This document shows positions 7,827 through 16,842 of a stretch of DNA of 64,000 nucleotides, piece after piece. This DNA comes from Arcticibacterium luteifluviistationis (GTDB taxonomy: Bacteria > Bacteroidota > Bacteroidia > Cytophagales > Spirosomataceae). Numbering within the stretch: position 1 is the first letter of the stretch; every line of letters starts with the position of its first letter. The stretch lies in contig NZ_CP029480.1 of assembly GCF_003258705.1 (NCBI RefSeq), positions 2,914,001 through 2,978,000 of the forward strand, in the 5' to 3' direction. The translations under genes and the position numbers were made by a program. The notes beneath the pieces were generated by a model, which did not search any database, was not told the DNA's origin, and was given only the letters and a program-made list of their open reading frames with translations.

Positions 7827-10800
7827 ATGTCGTTTTTGAAGAAAGTATTGCTCTTAAATCTACTCCTTAGCACAGCTTATGCTCAGATAGATTTTAAGCA
7901 TCTCACCACGGCTGACGGATTATCCCAAAGTAATGTTTGGCAAGTAATTCAAGATAAAAAAGGCTTCTTTTGGTTTGCTACCTCCGATGGGTTAAATAGG
8001 TTTGACGGCTATGATTTCAAGGTTTTCAGGCATGAGTTAGACAACCCGAACAGCCTCCCGATTAACGACATCACCAATGTATTTGCTGATTCTAAAAACA
8101 GCATTTGGGTTTCTACCCGAAACAATAAACTATGTAGACTAAATGCTGATGGAAAAACCTTTCAACAACACTCTATTTCAATAGGAGGAAATGAAGTAGA
8201 GAACTTAAGTATTTCGACATTTGCTGAAAGCGAGGGCAAATTATGGATAGGTACCATGGAGTTTGGCCTTTTCTATTACGACTACCAAACCCAAGAAATT
8301 GACAGGGCTAAAGTACCAAGTTTAAGAAAATCGGTAACAGCTCTTTTTAAAGATGAACAGGACCTCATGTGGGTAGGTAATAAACAGGGAGAAGTTATGA
8401 TTTACAACCCTACATCTAAGGCCATATCAACGTTTAAAATACCAAAAGAATCAAGTAAAAAACCTTTCCATTATTCTATCACCTTTATAAAGAAAGATTC
8501 GCAAGGAAGAATATGGGTAGGTACGGCAGGCAGCGGCCTTTTTGAATTTAACATTCAAACTAAAATCTTTAGACAGGAATTACTAGACCCAAACTTATAT
8601 GAAACCGTAAATCTAATTACAGACCTTATAGAAGACCATGATAGAAACTTATGGATTCTTACAGACTACGGTGCATTTTTCTATCCTAATGGAGACAGCT
8701 CTAAAAAGGTCTATTTATTTCCCAACCCTGATAATGACAAAGCTTTAAGTACACATGCTTTAAAAAGGGGAATATGTGACAGAGATGGGAATATAGTAAT
8801 AGGTACTTGGCAAGGTGGCATCAATATAAAGTATGCAGAAACTGAAAAGTTTAATTCATTCAGACATCAACCTTTTAACGCTCAAAGCTTACTCACAGAC
8901 CGAGTAACAGCACTGGCTCATGATGAAGCTGATAATATTTGGGTGAGTTCTACCAAAGGACTTACCATCATTTCTAAAAACAGAAAGGATTTCCAGCGTT
9001 ATACTACCGAAAATTCTACTTTACCGAGTAATGACATCAATGACCTTTTAGCCACCAAAAATGGAAATATCCTGATATCTACATGGACCGAAGGCTTTTC
9101 GCTTTATGAAACTAGCTCAGGAAAGTTTATTCCCTTTAAACTGAAAGGAAGTAAATCAGTCAAGACTTTTGCAAGAGCAGGAGATGGAAAAGTTTGGATA
9201 GGCACCATGGAGAGAGAATTATATCTCTTTGATGAAAACACAAAGTTGGTAGAAAGAGTAACCCATACCACTCTCGTAAAAATCCTAAAGGAATATGACA
9301 TTAATCTCCTTTACGAAGACTCCAATAACAATCTCTGGATTGGCACTTATATATCTGGGCTGGTAAGGTGGAATCTAAAAACAGATGAAGTAAAGATTTT
9401 CACAGCAGATGAAAAGGTAGGCTCTTTGCCATGCAATGCTATTTCAACCATGCATGAAGACCTTCAAAAGAGAATATGGATTGGTACCAGTGGCTGCGGA
9501 CTTTTATTATTTGACCAAAAAACAGAAACTTTTCAAACCCATAACAAACAAAATGGGCTCATAAACAATAATGTATCTAGCATTTTAGAAGACCGTCAAC
9601 AGAATTTATGGATAGCCACTAATTCTGGCATGTCACGATACGACCCATTTTCTGAAAAGTTTGAGAATTATAATCAGTCTGACGGTTTAGTAGGTCATGA
9701 GTTTGTTAAAGAAGCTGCATCTCAGTTGCCAAATGGTGACTTGGCTTTTGGAAATATGCAAGGCATGGTAGTTTTCAAGCCGGAACAGGTCAGAAAAATA
9801 ACCTCAGCCCCTAACCCATATCTAACCGACTTAAAGATATTTAATGAGTCCATAGACCAAGGAAGTAGCAGTGCACCTACAAAACTGGATATGACCCAAG
9901 CCACGGAATTGGTTTTCACTCCTTCTCAAAACATTTTCTCTATTGAATATACCGCTCTCTCTTTTCATCCTTACCATAACATAAAATACGCCTATAAGCT
10001 ATCAGGCTTTGATACCGACTGGAATTATGTGGGTGCTCAGCGTACCGCTCCGTATTCTAATTTGACCGAAGGTACTTATACATTTATGGTAAAAGCTGCC
10101 GAAGGAAACAGCCCTTGGAGTAAAGCCAAAATGGTCAAAATAACTATTCTACCTCCATGGTATAGAAGCTGGTGGGCATACGGACTTTATACTATTTTGT
10201 TTTTGGCAGCTATTGTAGCTTGGCGACAAAATATTTTAGTAAGAGAGCGTTTAAAAGCAGACATTAGAATAAAACAGCTGGAAGCGGAAGCCATAAAGGC
10301 ACTAGACGATACTAAATCAAACTTCTTCACCAACATCTCACATGAATTCAGGACGCCGCTAACTCTTATTTTAACACCACTAGATAAACTCATAAACGAC
10401 AGAAGTCAAAAGAGCCAAGTCAAACACCAATTTTTGGTAATGCAACGAAACGCTCAAAGGCTGCTAAGACTTATCAATCAAATATTAGATTTATCAAAAG
10501 TAGAAAGTCACAGTCTAAAACCTGAAATCACTCAGAACGACATCATTGCTTTTCTAAATAGAATAGTAGAATACTTTGAAGATTTAGCGAAGAACAAAAA
10601 CATCACCCTCACTTTTCAGTCAAACGTAGCATCCCACCAAGGTTATTTTGATGCAGACATCGTAGAAAAAATCATTTATAATCTACTTTCAAATGCCTTT
10701 AAATTCACTGACGGAAATGGTGACATCAAAGTCAAAGTGAATATTGATGAAGTATCACATGCCTTAAACTTTCAAATTGAAGATTCTGGAATTGGTATTT

Positions 10801-11870
10801 CAAGAGAGGACATGTCGCACCTTTTTGAACGATTTTATCAAGCTCAGGGAGAAACAAAACAGAAGAAAACGGGTTCTGGAATAGGATTGGCTCTTACCAA
10901 TGAACTCGTCGATTTACATTTAGGAAGCATAAAAGTAGAAAGCAATGAAGGCGTAGGAACTATGTTTCACGTTCAGCTTCCTATGGCAGCTTCGGCATAT
11001 CCAGAAGACTGGCTCAATGCCGCCAAAGACTTGGATGTGCCGCAGTTAAAAACTGTCAAACACAACATAGAAACCACTCCAAGTTCAGAAGTAATTGCCA
11101 ACACTTTAAAACCACTCCTACTTATAGTAGAAGATAACGAAGAGCTACGCCAATACTTGCAAGAGTGCTTCTTAGAAGATTACAGAGTCATTACAGCAGA
11201 AAACGGTAAAAAGGGAATAGAGAAAGCTAAAAGCGAAGTACCTGACTTGGTGATTTCGGATTGGCTAATGCCTGAGATGGATGGAACTGAATTTTGTAGA
11301 GCTATTAGAAAGAGTGAAAATACAAGTCATATTCCGTTTCTGCTTTTAACTTCTAAGTCTGCTAGTACCAGTCAAATTGAAGCTTTTGATATGGGAATTG
11401 ATGATTATATCACCAAACCATTTAACCTAAATATTCTAGAAACTAAGGTCAAAAGCCTTATCAAAAACCGTCAGCTGCTAAGAGATAAATGGAGCAAAAA
11501 GATTTTAGCATCGCCATCTGAAATAGAACTGCCAGCCATGGAAGAGCAGTTTATTCAGAAAGCTATTGGTTTTATTGAAGAAAATATTGATGATGCCAAC
11601 TTTGACTCAGAACAGCTAGAACTCGCCATGAATATGAGCCGTATGCAGTTTTACCGAAAGCTAAAGGCCATTATGAATCTTTCTGGTACAGAATTTATTA
11701 GACAAGTCAGACTAAAACGAGCCATCCAGCTAATGGATAGTGGTCATTTCAATGTTTCGGAAATAGCTTGGCAAGTTGGATTCAATGACCCCTCGTACTT
11801 CAGTAGATGTTTTAAAAAGGAATTTGGCGTGTCTCCTTTAAAGTATAGAAAAGAAGGAAAGGACATTTAA
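7827..11870 (+). CDS. Hybrid two-component system protein (HTCS): sensor kinase, receiver and AraC output in one chain
   Basis: This one-protein signalling system senses a ligand in the periplasm and switches genes in the cytoplasm, presumably the divergent susC-susD. I place the start at the ATG at 7827 because it begins a clean signal peptide (MSFLKKVLLLNLLLSTAYA); the frame also extends to a TTG at 7764, but that would bury the signal. The order is as follows. About 14 two-component regulator propeller blades come first (motifs such as LSQSNVWQVIQDKKGFFWF and IWIGT). A Y_Y_Y domain and one membrane span (WWAYGLYTILFLAAIVAW) follow. The HisKA box NISHEFRTPLTLIL has phosphorylatable His839. 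Next are the ATPase boxes (LLSNAFKFT, DSGIGIS, GSGIGLAL), the receiver with Asp1145 (VISDWLMPEMDG) and a C-terminal AraC helix-turn-helix (VSEIAWQVGFNDPSYFSRCF). All key residues are intact. Confidence 0.95.
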   Translation: MSFLKKVLLLNLLLSTAYAQIDFKHLTTADGLSQSNVWQVIQDKKGFFWFATSDGLNRFDGYDFKVFRHELDNPNSLPINDITNVFADSKNSIWVSTRNNKLCRLNADGKTFQQHSISIGGNEVENLSISTFAESEGKLWIGTMEFGLFYYDYQTQEIDRAKVPSLRKSVTALFKDEQDLMWVGNKQGEVMIYNPTSKAISTFKIPKESSKKPFHYSITFIKKDSQGRIWVGTAGSGLFEFNIQTKIFRQELLDPNLYETVNLITDLIEDHDRNLWILTDYGAFFYPNGDSSKKVYLFPNPDNDKALSTHALKRGICDRDGNIVIGTWQGGINIKYAETEKFNSFRHQPFNAQSLLTDRVTALAHDEADNIWVSSTKGLTIISKNRKDFQRYTTENSTLPSNDINDLLATKNGNILISTWTEGFSLYETSSGKFIPFKLKGSKSVKTFARAGDGKVWIGTMERELYLFDENTKLVERVTHTTLVKILKEYDINLLYEDSNNNLWIGTYISGLVRWNLKTDEVKIFTADEKVGSLPCNAISTMHEDLQKRIWIGTSGCGLLLFDQKTETFQTHNKQNGLINNNVSSILEDRQQNLWIATNSGMSRYDPFSEKFENYNQSDGLVGHEFVKEAASQLPNGDLAFGNMQGMVVFKPEQVRKITSAPNPYLTDLKIFNESIDQGSSSAPTKLDMTQATELVFTPSQNIFSIEYTALSFHPYHNIKYAYKLSGFDTDWNYVGAQRTAPYSNLTEGTYTFMVKAAEGNSPWSKAKMVKITILPPWYRSWWAYGLYTILFLAAIVAWRQNILVRERLKADIRIKQLEAEAIKALDDTKSNFFTNISHEFRTPLTLILTPLDKLINDRSQKSQVKHQFLVMQRNAQRLLRLINQILDLSKVESHSLKPEITQNDIIAFLNRIVEYFEDLAKNKNITLTFQSNVASHQGYFDADIVEKIIYNLLSNAFKFTDGNGDIKVKVNIDEVSHALNFQIEDSGIGISREDMSHLFERFYQAQGETKQKKTGSGIGLALTNELVDLHLGSIKVESNEGVGTMFHVQLPMAASAYPEDWLNAAKDLDVPQLKTVKHNIETTPSSEVIANTLKPLLLIVEDNEELRQYLQECFLEDYRVITAENGKKGIEKAKSEVPDLVISDWLMPEMDGTEFCRAIRKSENTSHIPFLLLTSKSASTSQIEAFDMGIDDYITKPFNLNILETKVKSLIKNRQLLRDKWSKKILASPSEIELPAMEEQFIQKAIGFIEENIDDANFDSEQLELAMNMSRMQFYRKLKAIMNLSGTEFIRQVRLKRAIQLMDSGHFNVSEIAWQVGFNDPSYFSRCFKKEFGVSPLKYRKEGKDI

Positions 11871-13051
11871 TCTACGTTAAAGGTTTGAAGCTCCTCAAAC
11901 ACCGTTACAAACAAAGGATACTTTTCTCCAAGTTTATTATACTCGGCATTTTCTTTATTCAGTCTATGCTTGGTCACTTTAGCTTTTAAAATGTAAGTCC
12001 CTTTTTGATTTATGTCCGTTTGAATTTTGAAAGTTCGTTCTTCACCCGGAAGCATGTTATTGTCAGACATTTTTTTAGCCTCAGGGTACCATTCCCACTC
12101 CTCTCCTATTCGGTACTTCTCTGTTTTTATTAATTTTCCAGTTTCCGTTGAAAGGGTTAATTCTATTAAGAAAAAGCGTTCTGGGTCACCAGTTGGCACT
12201 TTATGACCTGCATTCTCGTTTTTTAACCTTAGTTTATAAATGAATGCTTCCTCATTTAAATAAGATTTAGCCAGTTTATCAGGATAGAAGTTATAACCAT
12301 TCAGCATGGTAGTTTTAACAGAATCAAACTTTGGGATACCCGAACCTGAAAAGAAATGACGGTGACTTTTTCTTACAGGAAAACCAGGCACTATACTTCT
12401 TTCCACATCTTCCATGTGGCAGTCTTTGCAGTTTTTCTCTCCATAAAATGGACCTGCTTTCCACTCATCACCTGTTTCAAAAGTACAGGCCAAAGTTGGC
12501 GTGATTACGGCATTCGCATTATGGCAAGAAATACAAAGATTCTCTGATAGTAACTCAGGAGCTACCTTCACTTTATGTGGAGCCATTCCTGTTCCTTGCG
12601 TTCCTATGATTTCATTATTCCGCACATGGCAGCTAGCACAGTTTATACCTTCTTGCTGAAGTACTGGGTCAAAAAATGGGTTACGCTCTTTTACAGGCCT
12701 GTAAATATCTCCATTTATAAGTCCTGTAACTATTTCTTCTTGTTGGTTTTGAAGCGGAATATGGCAGTTAATGCACATAAAAGGGCTTGACTCTTTTTGG
12801 AGTTCTGCCTGAAACTGAAGGTCTGTCCATGCATGGGCATGCGTGGCTAACTTCCATTCAGCATAATGCTCTTGGTGGCACACACCACAATCTTCCGACT
12901 TTAAAGAAACTAGCCCTTCTGGAATTTCTTGATGCGGAATAGGTGTTTCCCAAGACTGCGTCAAAGGCATCACCTTATCTCTAAAAAAGATGGCATAAAC
13001 CGCGGCAGCTATAAAACCGACCAAAATAAGAACGTAGATTATTCGCTTCAA
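11867..13051 (-). CDS. Membrane-anchored pentaheme c-type cytochrome
   Basis: This 394-residue protein has an N-terminal membrane segment (about residues 4-23) and then five CxxCH heme-attachment motifs in the first 215 residues: CGVCH (55-59), CINCH (93-97), CASCH (138-142), CISCH (173-177) and CKDCH (208-212). The spacing resembles the cytochrome c554/c552 group. The C-terminal 150 residues are beta-rich without heme motifs. It should act in electron transfer on the periplasmic face. No dedicated oxidoreductase partner is encoded next to it, so the donor and acceptor are unknown. Its stop overlaps the convergent HTCS gene by 4 bp. A 90-residue secreted protein and a GNAT enzyme lie upstream on the same strand. 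Confidence 0.88.
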   Translation of the reverse strand: MKRIIYVLILVGFIAAAVYAIFFRDKVMPLTQSWETPIPHQEIPEGLVSLKSEDCGVCHQEHYAEWKLATHAHAWTDLQFQAELQKESSPFMCINCHIPLQNQQEEIVTGLINGDIYRPVKERNPFFDPVLQQEGINCASCHVRNNEIIGTQGTGMAPHKVKVAPELLSENLCISCHNANAVITPTLACTFETGDEWKAGPFYGEKNCKDCHMEDVERSIVPGFPVRKSHRHFFSGSGIPKFDSVKTTMLNGYNFYPDKLAKSYLNEEAFIYKLRLKNENAGHKVPTGDPERFFLIELTLSTETGKLIKTEKYRIGEEWEWYPEAKKMSDNNMLPGEERTFKIQTDINQKGTYILKAKVTKHRLNKENAEYNKLGEKYPLFVTVFEELQTFNVD

Positions 13052-13120
13052 TAAATTTCTATTTTAACAAAAATACATCAAAGGCTTTTCACTATAAGTG
13101 ATTTTTGTCACAAGCTTGAC

Positions 13121-13393
13121 TCAGTCTTCCTCTTTAAAAAGAGGATTTGGCATCTTATCAGAAGAACTAACTTCTAAAATCCCTGATGCATCTGCCTCCG
13201 GTTTTAGAATTGTCATTCTGTCAATTTTACTTTCCTGAATGCTAAATTTCTCATTCAAAAAACTTTTATACGCTTGAGTTTTTTTGGGTTCTCCATATTG
13301 AAAATCCTTTATCAAAGATTCCTTTTGAGAATAGGGAATTTGAGCGGTAGCGGCAACACTAATCAGTATTAAAAGAGAGCAGAGGTATTTCAT
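13121..13393 (-). CDS. Small secreted protein of unknown function
   Basis: This 90-residue protein starts with a signal peptide (MKYLCSLLILISVAATAQ). The mature part of about 72 residues is charged (IPYSQKESLIKDFQYGEP at its start, KMPNPLFKEED at its end) with no motif I recognise and no cysteine. It lies 69 bp upstream of the pentaheme cytochrome on the same strand and could be co-transcribed with it. The clear signal peptide argues for a real gene. Confidence 0.6.
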   Translation of the reverse strand: MKYLCSLLILISVAATAQIPYSQKESLIKDFQYGEPKKTQAYKSFLNEKFSIQESKIDRMTILKPEADASGILEVSSSDKMPNPLFKEED

Positions 13394-13484
13394 AAATCTT
13401 GTGTTTAGCCCTTAATTTAAATCAAGTAGCTTATAAACAGCAAATTATTTAACATTTGATTTAAGAAGTACCCCAGCAATCAGT

Positions 13485-13934
13485 CTAAAAGTCAAGCTTA
13501 CAGTTAACCCATTCTTCGTCAAACTTGGCTCCGTATTTTTCGTAGAAAGTTATGGCAGACTTGTTCCAGTCTAAGACTTGCCACATCATGCCAGTGCAGC
13601 CTTCTTCTTTACCTTTCTGAATAACGGCTTCAAAAAGCATTTTACCAGCTCCTTTTCCTCTTAATGATTCTTGTACCACTAAGTCTTCTAAATATATTCG
13701 CCTGCCTTTCCAGGTTGAGTAACGGTAATAATAAATAGAAAGGCCTACTACTTTCCCATCAACTTCCGCCACAAAAGCACCAAAAATAGGATTGTTTCCA
13801 AACCCATCTTTAAGCATCAAGGCCTCCGTATTAGTTACTTGCTCTGGAGCTTTTTCGTAAAGGGCTAGTTCTTTTACCAAGCCCATCATAGCAGGCACAT
13901 CAGCCGCTATGGCCTCTCTTATCACCGTATTCAT
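13485..13934 (-). CDS. GNAT family N-acetyltransferase, SSAT/thialysine-acetyltransferase-like
   Basis: This 149-residue cytoplasmic enzyme transfers an acetyl group from acetyl-CoA to an amine. The N-terminal half matches the diamine/thialysine acetyltransferase subfamily (VKELALYEKAPEQV, then YYYRYSTWKGRRIYLEDLVV). The acetyl-CoA pyrophosphate loop is LRGKGAGKML, and the C-terminal half has DWNKSAITFYEKYGA. It sits 12 bp downstream of the pseudouridine synthase gene on the same strand and is probably in its operon. The family call is secure; whether the substrate is a polyamine or thialysine is inference. Confidence 0.88.
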   Translation of the reverse strand: MNTVIREAIAADVPAMMGLVKELALYEKAPEQVTNTEALMLKDGFGNNPIFGAFVAEVDGKVVGLSIYYYRYSTWKGRRIYLEDLVVQESLRGKGAGKMLFEAVIQKGKEEGCTGMMWQVLDWNKSAITFYEKYGAKFDEEWVNCKLDF

Positions 13935-13946
13935 TCTTAAATATTC

Positions 13947-14978
13947 TTAGTTATGTTGTACGTAATGGTCCCATTTAGCTATCAGGTCTACCATATCTTC
14001 AGGTAATTCTGAATCAAACTGCATCCACTCTTCTGAATCAGGATGTTTAAACCCAAGAGACTTAGCATGTAGAGCCTGACGCGGCATAATTTTCAAGCAA
14101 TTGTCTACAAACTGCTTATACTTTGTAAACATATTTCCTCTTAGTGCTCTATCGCCACCATAAGTAGTATCTCCAAAAAGTGGATGACCTATATGCTTCA
14201 TGTGAGCTCTAATTTGGTGTGTACGTCCTGTTTCCAAGTTACACTTTACTATACTCACATAACGCATTCTTCTTATAACTTCATAATGCGTAATGGCCAC
14301 TCTACCATGGTCACCTTCAGGAAAAACTTCAGATATTCTTCTATCCTTAAAACCTCTCCCAAGATTTGCATTAATAGTCCCTTTGTCTTCTTTAGGTTCA
14401 CCCCAAACCATGCAGTAGTACGTTCTTTCTGTACTATGGTCTGCAAACTGTTTTGCTAAATATTGCATAGCATATTCAGTTTTAGCAATTACTAAAAGGC
14501 CAGTAGTTCCTTTATCTATTCTATGAACCAAGCCAGGTCTAATGACTCCGTTCTTTGAAGTAGGTAAGTTCTTAAAGTGAAAAACCAATGCATTTACCAA
14601 GGTTCCATCCCAGTTGTTAAAACCTGGATGTACCACCATGTCAGCATCTTTATTTACCAATAAAAGGCTATCATCTTCATAGATTATATTCAATGGAATA
14701 TCCTGTGGGATAACCTCGGATGGCTCTTTTGGCGGTTTTGCTAAAGAAATAATAATATTATCTCCAGGTCTAACCTTATAACTTGATCTTACAACTTTGC
14801 CATTGACCTTAACCGATTCGCTGTCAATTGCGTGCTGAATTTTGTTTCTAGAGCTATTTGTATGATGTCCAATAAATTTATCAACCCTTAATGGGGCCTG
14901 CCCTGGGTCTGCGGTAAGATTGAGATGTTCGTACAACTCATCGTCTTCCAAATCGTCTTCTATATGTTTCTCTTCCAA
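13947..14978 (-). CDS. rluD: RluA-family 23S rRNA pseudouridine synthase, RluD-like
   Basis: This 343-residue protein isomerises uridine to pseudouridine in RNA. An S4 RNA-binding domain occupies about residues 28-90 (RVDKFIGHH, SESVKVNGKVV). It is followed by the catalytic domain with the RluA signature HRIDKGTTGLL, in which Asp155 is the catalytic aspartate. Further conserved segments are RTYYCMVWG and CNLETGRTHQIRAHMKHIGHP. The S4 plus RluA architecture is that of RluD (helix 69 of 23S rRNA), but RluC has the same layout, so the exact site is inferred. The gene is divergent from the PLP enzyme with only 38 bp between starts. Confidence 0.9.
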   Translation of the reverse strand: MEEKHIEDDLEDDELYEHLNLTADPGQAPLRVDKFIGHHTNSSRNKIQHAIDSESVKVNGKVVRSSYKVRPGDNIIISLAKPPKEPSEVIPQDIPLNIIYEDDSLLLVNKDADMVVHPGFNNWDGTLVNALVFHFKNLPTSKNGVIRPGLVHRIDKGTTGLLVIAKTEYAMQYLAKQFADHSTERTYYCMVWGEPKEDKGTINANLGRGFKDRRISEVFPEGDHGRVAITHYEVIRRMRYVSIVKCNLETGRTHQIRAHMKHIGHPLFGDTTYGGDRALRGNMFTKYKQFVDNCLKIMPRQALHAKSLGFKHPDSEEWMQFDSELPEDMVDLIAKWDHYVQHN

Positions 14979-15016
14979 AAAGATGTAATTTTAGCCCGCA
15001 AGTTACCTCTTTAAAA

Positions 15017-15913
15017 TTGGTTTTTGAAAAACACATCCTATATCCTACCCCATTAGAAAAACTATCTAGTCCTGTTTTTGATAAGAAAGGACTGGAAATC
15101 TGGGTAAAAAGAGACGATTTATGCCATCCAGAAGTCTCAGGCAACAAATTCAGAAAGCTAAAATTCAATCTTTTAAAGGCTAAAGAACTCAAAAAAGAAA
15201 CACTAATAAGTTTTGGCGGAGCTTACTCTAACCATATTTATGCCTTAGCCGCCGCTGCTCAGCTGTTTGATTTTAAGTCTGAAGCCATCATTAGAGGTCA
15301 AGAACTAAATGAGAACTCAAGCCCTACACTAACATTTGCTAGCCAAAAAGGCATGAAAATGCATTTTGTAACCCGTTCTGATTATAGAGATAAAGCTGCT
15401 TTAAGTTCTAATTTCTCCGATGAAAGCAAGTTTTTTATTCCCGAAGGAGGAAGTAATCAATATGCATTACCAGGCTGTGCAGAAATTATTGATGAGGTTT
15501 TGACCGAAATCACGCCAACTCATTTTTGTTTGGCCGCAGGCACAGGAGGCACTGCCGCTGGTGTATTATCAAATAAAAACTTTAAGGGTGAAGTCTACGG
15601 GTTTCCTGCACTGAAAAACGGAGGTTTCTTGATAAATGAGATTCAAGGTTTACTACAAGAACCAACTGACAGACTTAGTTTTTTTGAAGAATACCATTTT
15701 GGTGGCTACGCCAAATACAACGACACGCTGCTTAAATTCATCAAAGATTTTGAAAGCGAATTTGATATTCTTTTAGAGCATATTTACACAGCAAAACTAT
15801 TCTTCGGAGTCTTTGATTTGATAGAGAAAGGACAATTTCCTACTGGTTCAAAAATAGTCATCTATCACTCCGGTGGGCTTCAAGGCAGGCTTCCTATCCT
15901 CTCAGAGAACTAA
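15017..15913 (+). CDS. PLP-dependent D-cysteine desulfhydrase / ACC deaminase-like enzyme
   Basis: This 298-residue cytoplasmic enzyme belongs to the fold-type II PLP family that includes D-cysteine desulfhydrase and 1-aminocyclopropane-1-carboxylate deaminase. The PLP lysine lies in SGNKFRKL (Lys44), followed by the loop FGGAYSNHIYALAAAA. The phosphate-binding loop is AAGTGGTAAG, and the C-terminal YHSGGLQG is also typical. No in-frame ATG precedes these motifs and an in-frame stop lies upstream, so translation must begin at the TTG at 15017 or a similarly weak codon. ACC deaminases are longer (about 340), so the shorter desulfhydrase-like branch is more likely. It is divergent from rluD. 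Confidence 0.8.
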   Translation: MVFEKHILYPTPLEKLSSPVFDKKGLEIWVKRDDLCHPEVSGNKFRKLKFNLLKAKELKKETLISFGGAYSNHIYALAAAAQLFDFKSEAIIRGQELNENSSPTLTFASQKGMKMHFVTRSDYRDKAALSSNFSDESKFFIPEGGSNQYALPGCAEIIDEVLTEITPTHFCLAAGTGGTAAGVLSNKNFKGEVYGFPALKNGGFLINEIQGLLQEPTDRLSFFEEYHFGGYAKYNDTLLKFIKDFESEFDILLEHIYTAKLFFGVFDLIEKGQFPTGSKIVIYHSGGLQGRLPILSEN

Positions 15914-16051
15914 TAAAATACAACTCCCCGTTTTGGACTTATAACCATTAAGTCATCACAATCTAACTTTTGCTTTTTCAGCCAAATACTCGCTTTCTAA
16001 TAATTTTCATTAACTTCGTTAGCAAGACTTTACAACCTAAAACTTGAAATA

Positions 16052-16801
16052 ATGAAGAAAACCTGTCTACTGTTTACCATACTATCTATTTCGTTCGCTT
16101 CTTTTTCACAGAATAACCCCGCTGCCTATTTTGTAGATAAGGTATCTGCCATGTCTACGGGCTCAAGGATAGATGTAAATGCTGAAGGTGACACCATTTT
16201 AGTGTCAGAATATGACACCAGAAACATCAAGCAAAACAGTAATCAATCTTATGAAAGGTACTATTTAGGTACACCTTATCTTAATAATGGCTGGTTTAAA
16301 GGAAAGGTAGTTTTAGAAGGTAGTGAGCCTGTGGAAGGTCTTATGGCCTATAACCTAGTAAGAAACAGTGTTTATTACTCCAAAAATCAGAATACAACAG
16401 CCATAGAACTAAAGCCAACGGAATTTACCATTAACGGGCATTCTTTTTCTAAGTTTAAAAATGAAATAGATGGGGCTGGAGATTTTTACTACGAAACGCT
16501 TTCGCTGGATGCACCAATGCTTCTAAAAATGTATGACTGTAAATATTCTTCCTCAAAATCTGATGTGGACAATGGCTATGGCTCTGCCAAGGCAAATAAG
16601 TATGAAGGGAAATACGAAAAGAAAGAGAAATTCTATATGGTGATTGAAAATAGAATGGTTTTAGTCACTAAAAAGAAATCGTTCCTACGAAGCTTGGGAA
16701 CATACAGCCAATCCGCTATGGCCAAAGTCAAGAAAGATAAGCTTAACATAAAAAAACAAGAAGATGTTATCTCCTTGTCTAAATATCTTAGTTCGCTATA
16801 G
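16052..16801 (+). CDS. Secreted protein of unknown function
   Basis: This 249-residue protein has a clear signal peptide (MKKTCLLFTILSISFASFSQ). The mature part shows no catalytic motif that I recognise; it is rich in beta-prone stretches and lysines (KYEGKYEKKEKFYMVIENR) and ends in KKQEDVISLSKYLSSL. This pattern resembles small periplasmic proteins of Bacteroidota annotated only as hypothetical. It stands alone between the PLP enzyme and the convergent hslU gene. Confidence 0.65.
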   Translation: MKKTCLLFTILSISFASFSQNNPAAYFVDKVSAMSTGSRIDVNAEGDTILVSEYDTRNIKQNSNQSYERYYLGTPYLNNGWFKGKVVLEGSEPVEGLMAYNLVRNSVYYSKNQNTTAIELKPTEFTINGHSFSKFKNEIDGAGDFYYETLSLDAPMLLKMYDCKYSSSKSDVDNGYGSAKANKYEGKYEKKEKFYMVIENRMVLVTKKKSFLRSLGTYSQSAMAKVKKDKLNIKKQEDVISLSKYLSSL

Positions 16802-16810
16802 CATCTATGG

Positions 16811-16842
16811 TTTAAGCCTATTACAAAATGTATTGGCTTAAA
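16811..16842. terminator. Bidirectional terminator between convergent genes
   Basis: TTTAAGCC (16811-16818) and GGCTTAAA (16835-16842) form a perfect 8-bp stem around an AT-rich loop in the 19 bp between the plus-strand gene ending at 16801 and hslU. The stem extends over the hslU stop codon at 16821-16823. A-rich and T-rich flanks allow it to work from both sides. Confidence 0.5.

Noticed and set aside
4472-11870. A full polysaccharide utilisation locus with known substrate
   Set aside because: SusC, SusD and an HTCS are present, but no glycoside hydrolase, lyase or esterase is visible, so no substrate can be named.
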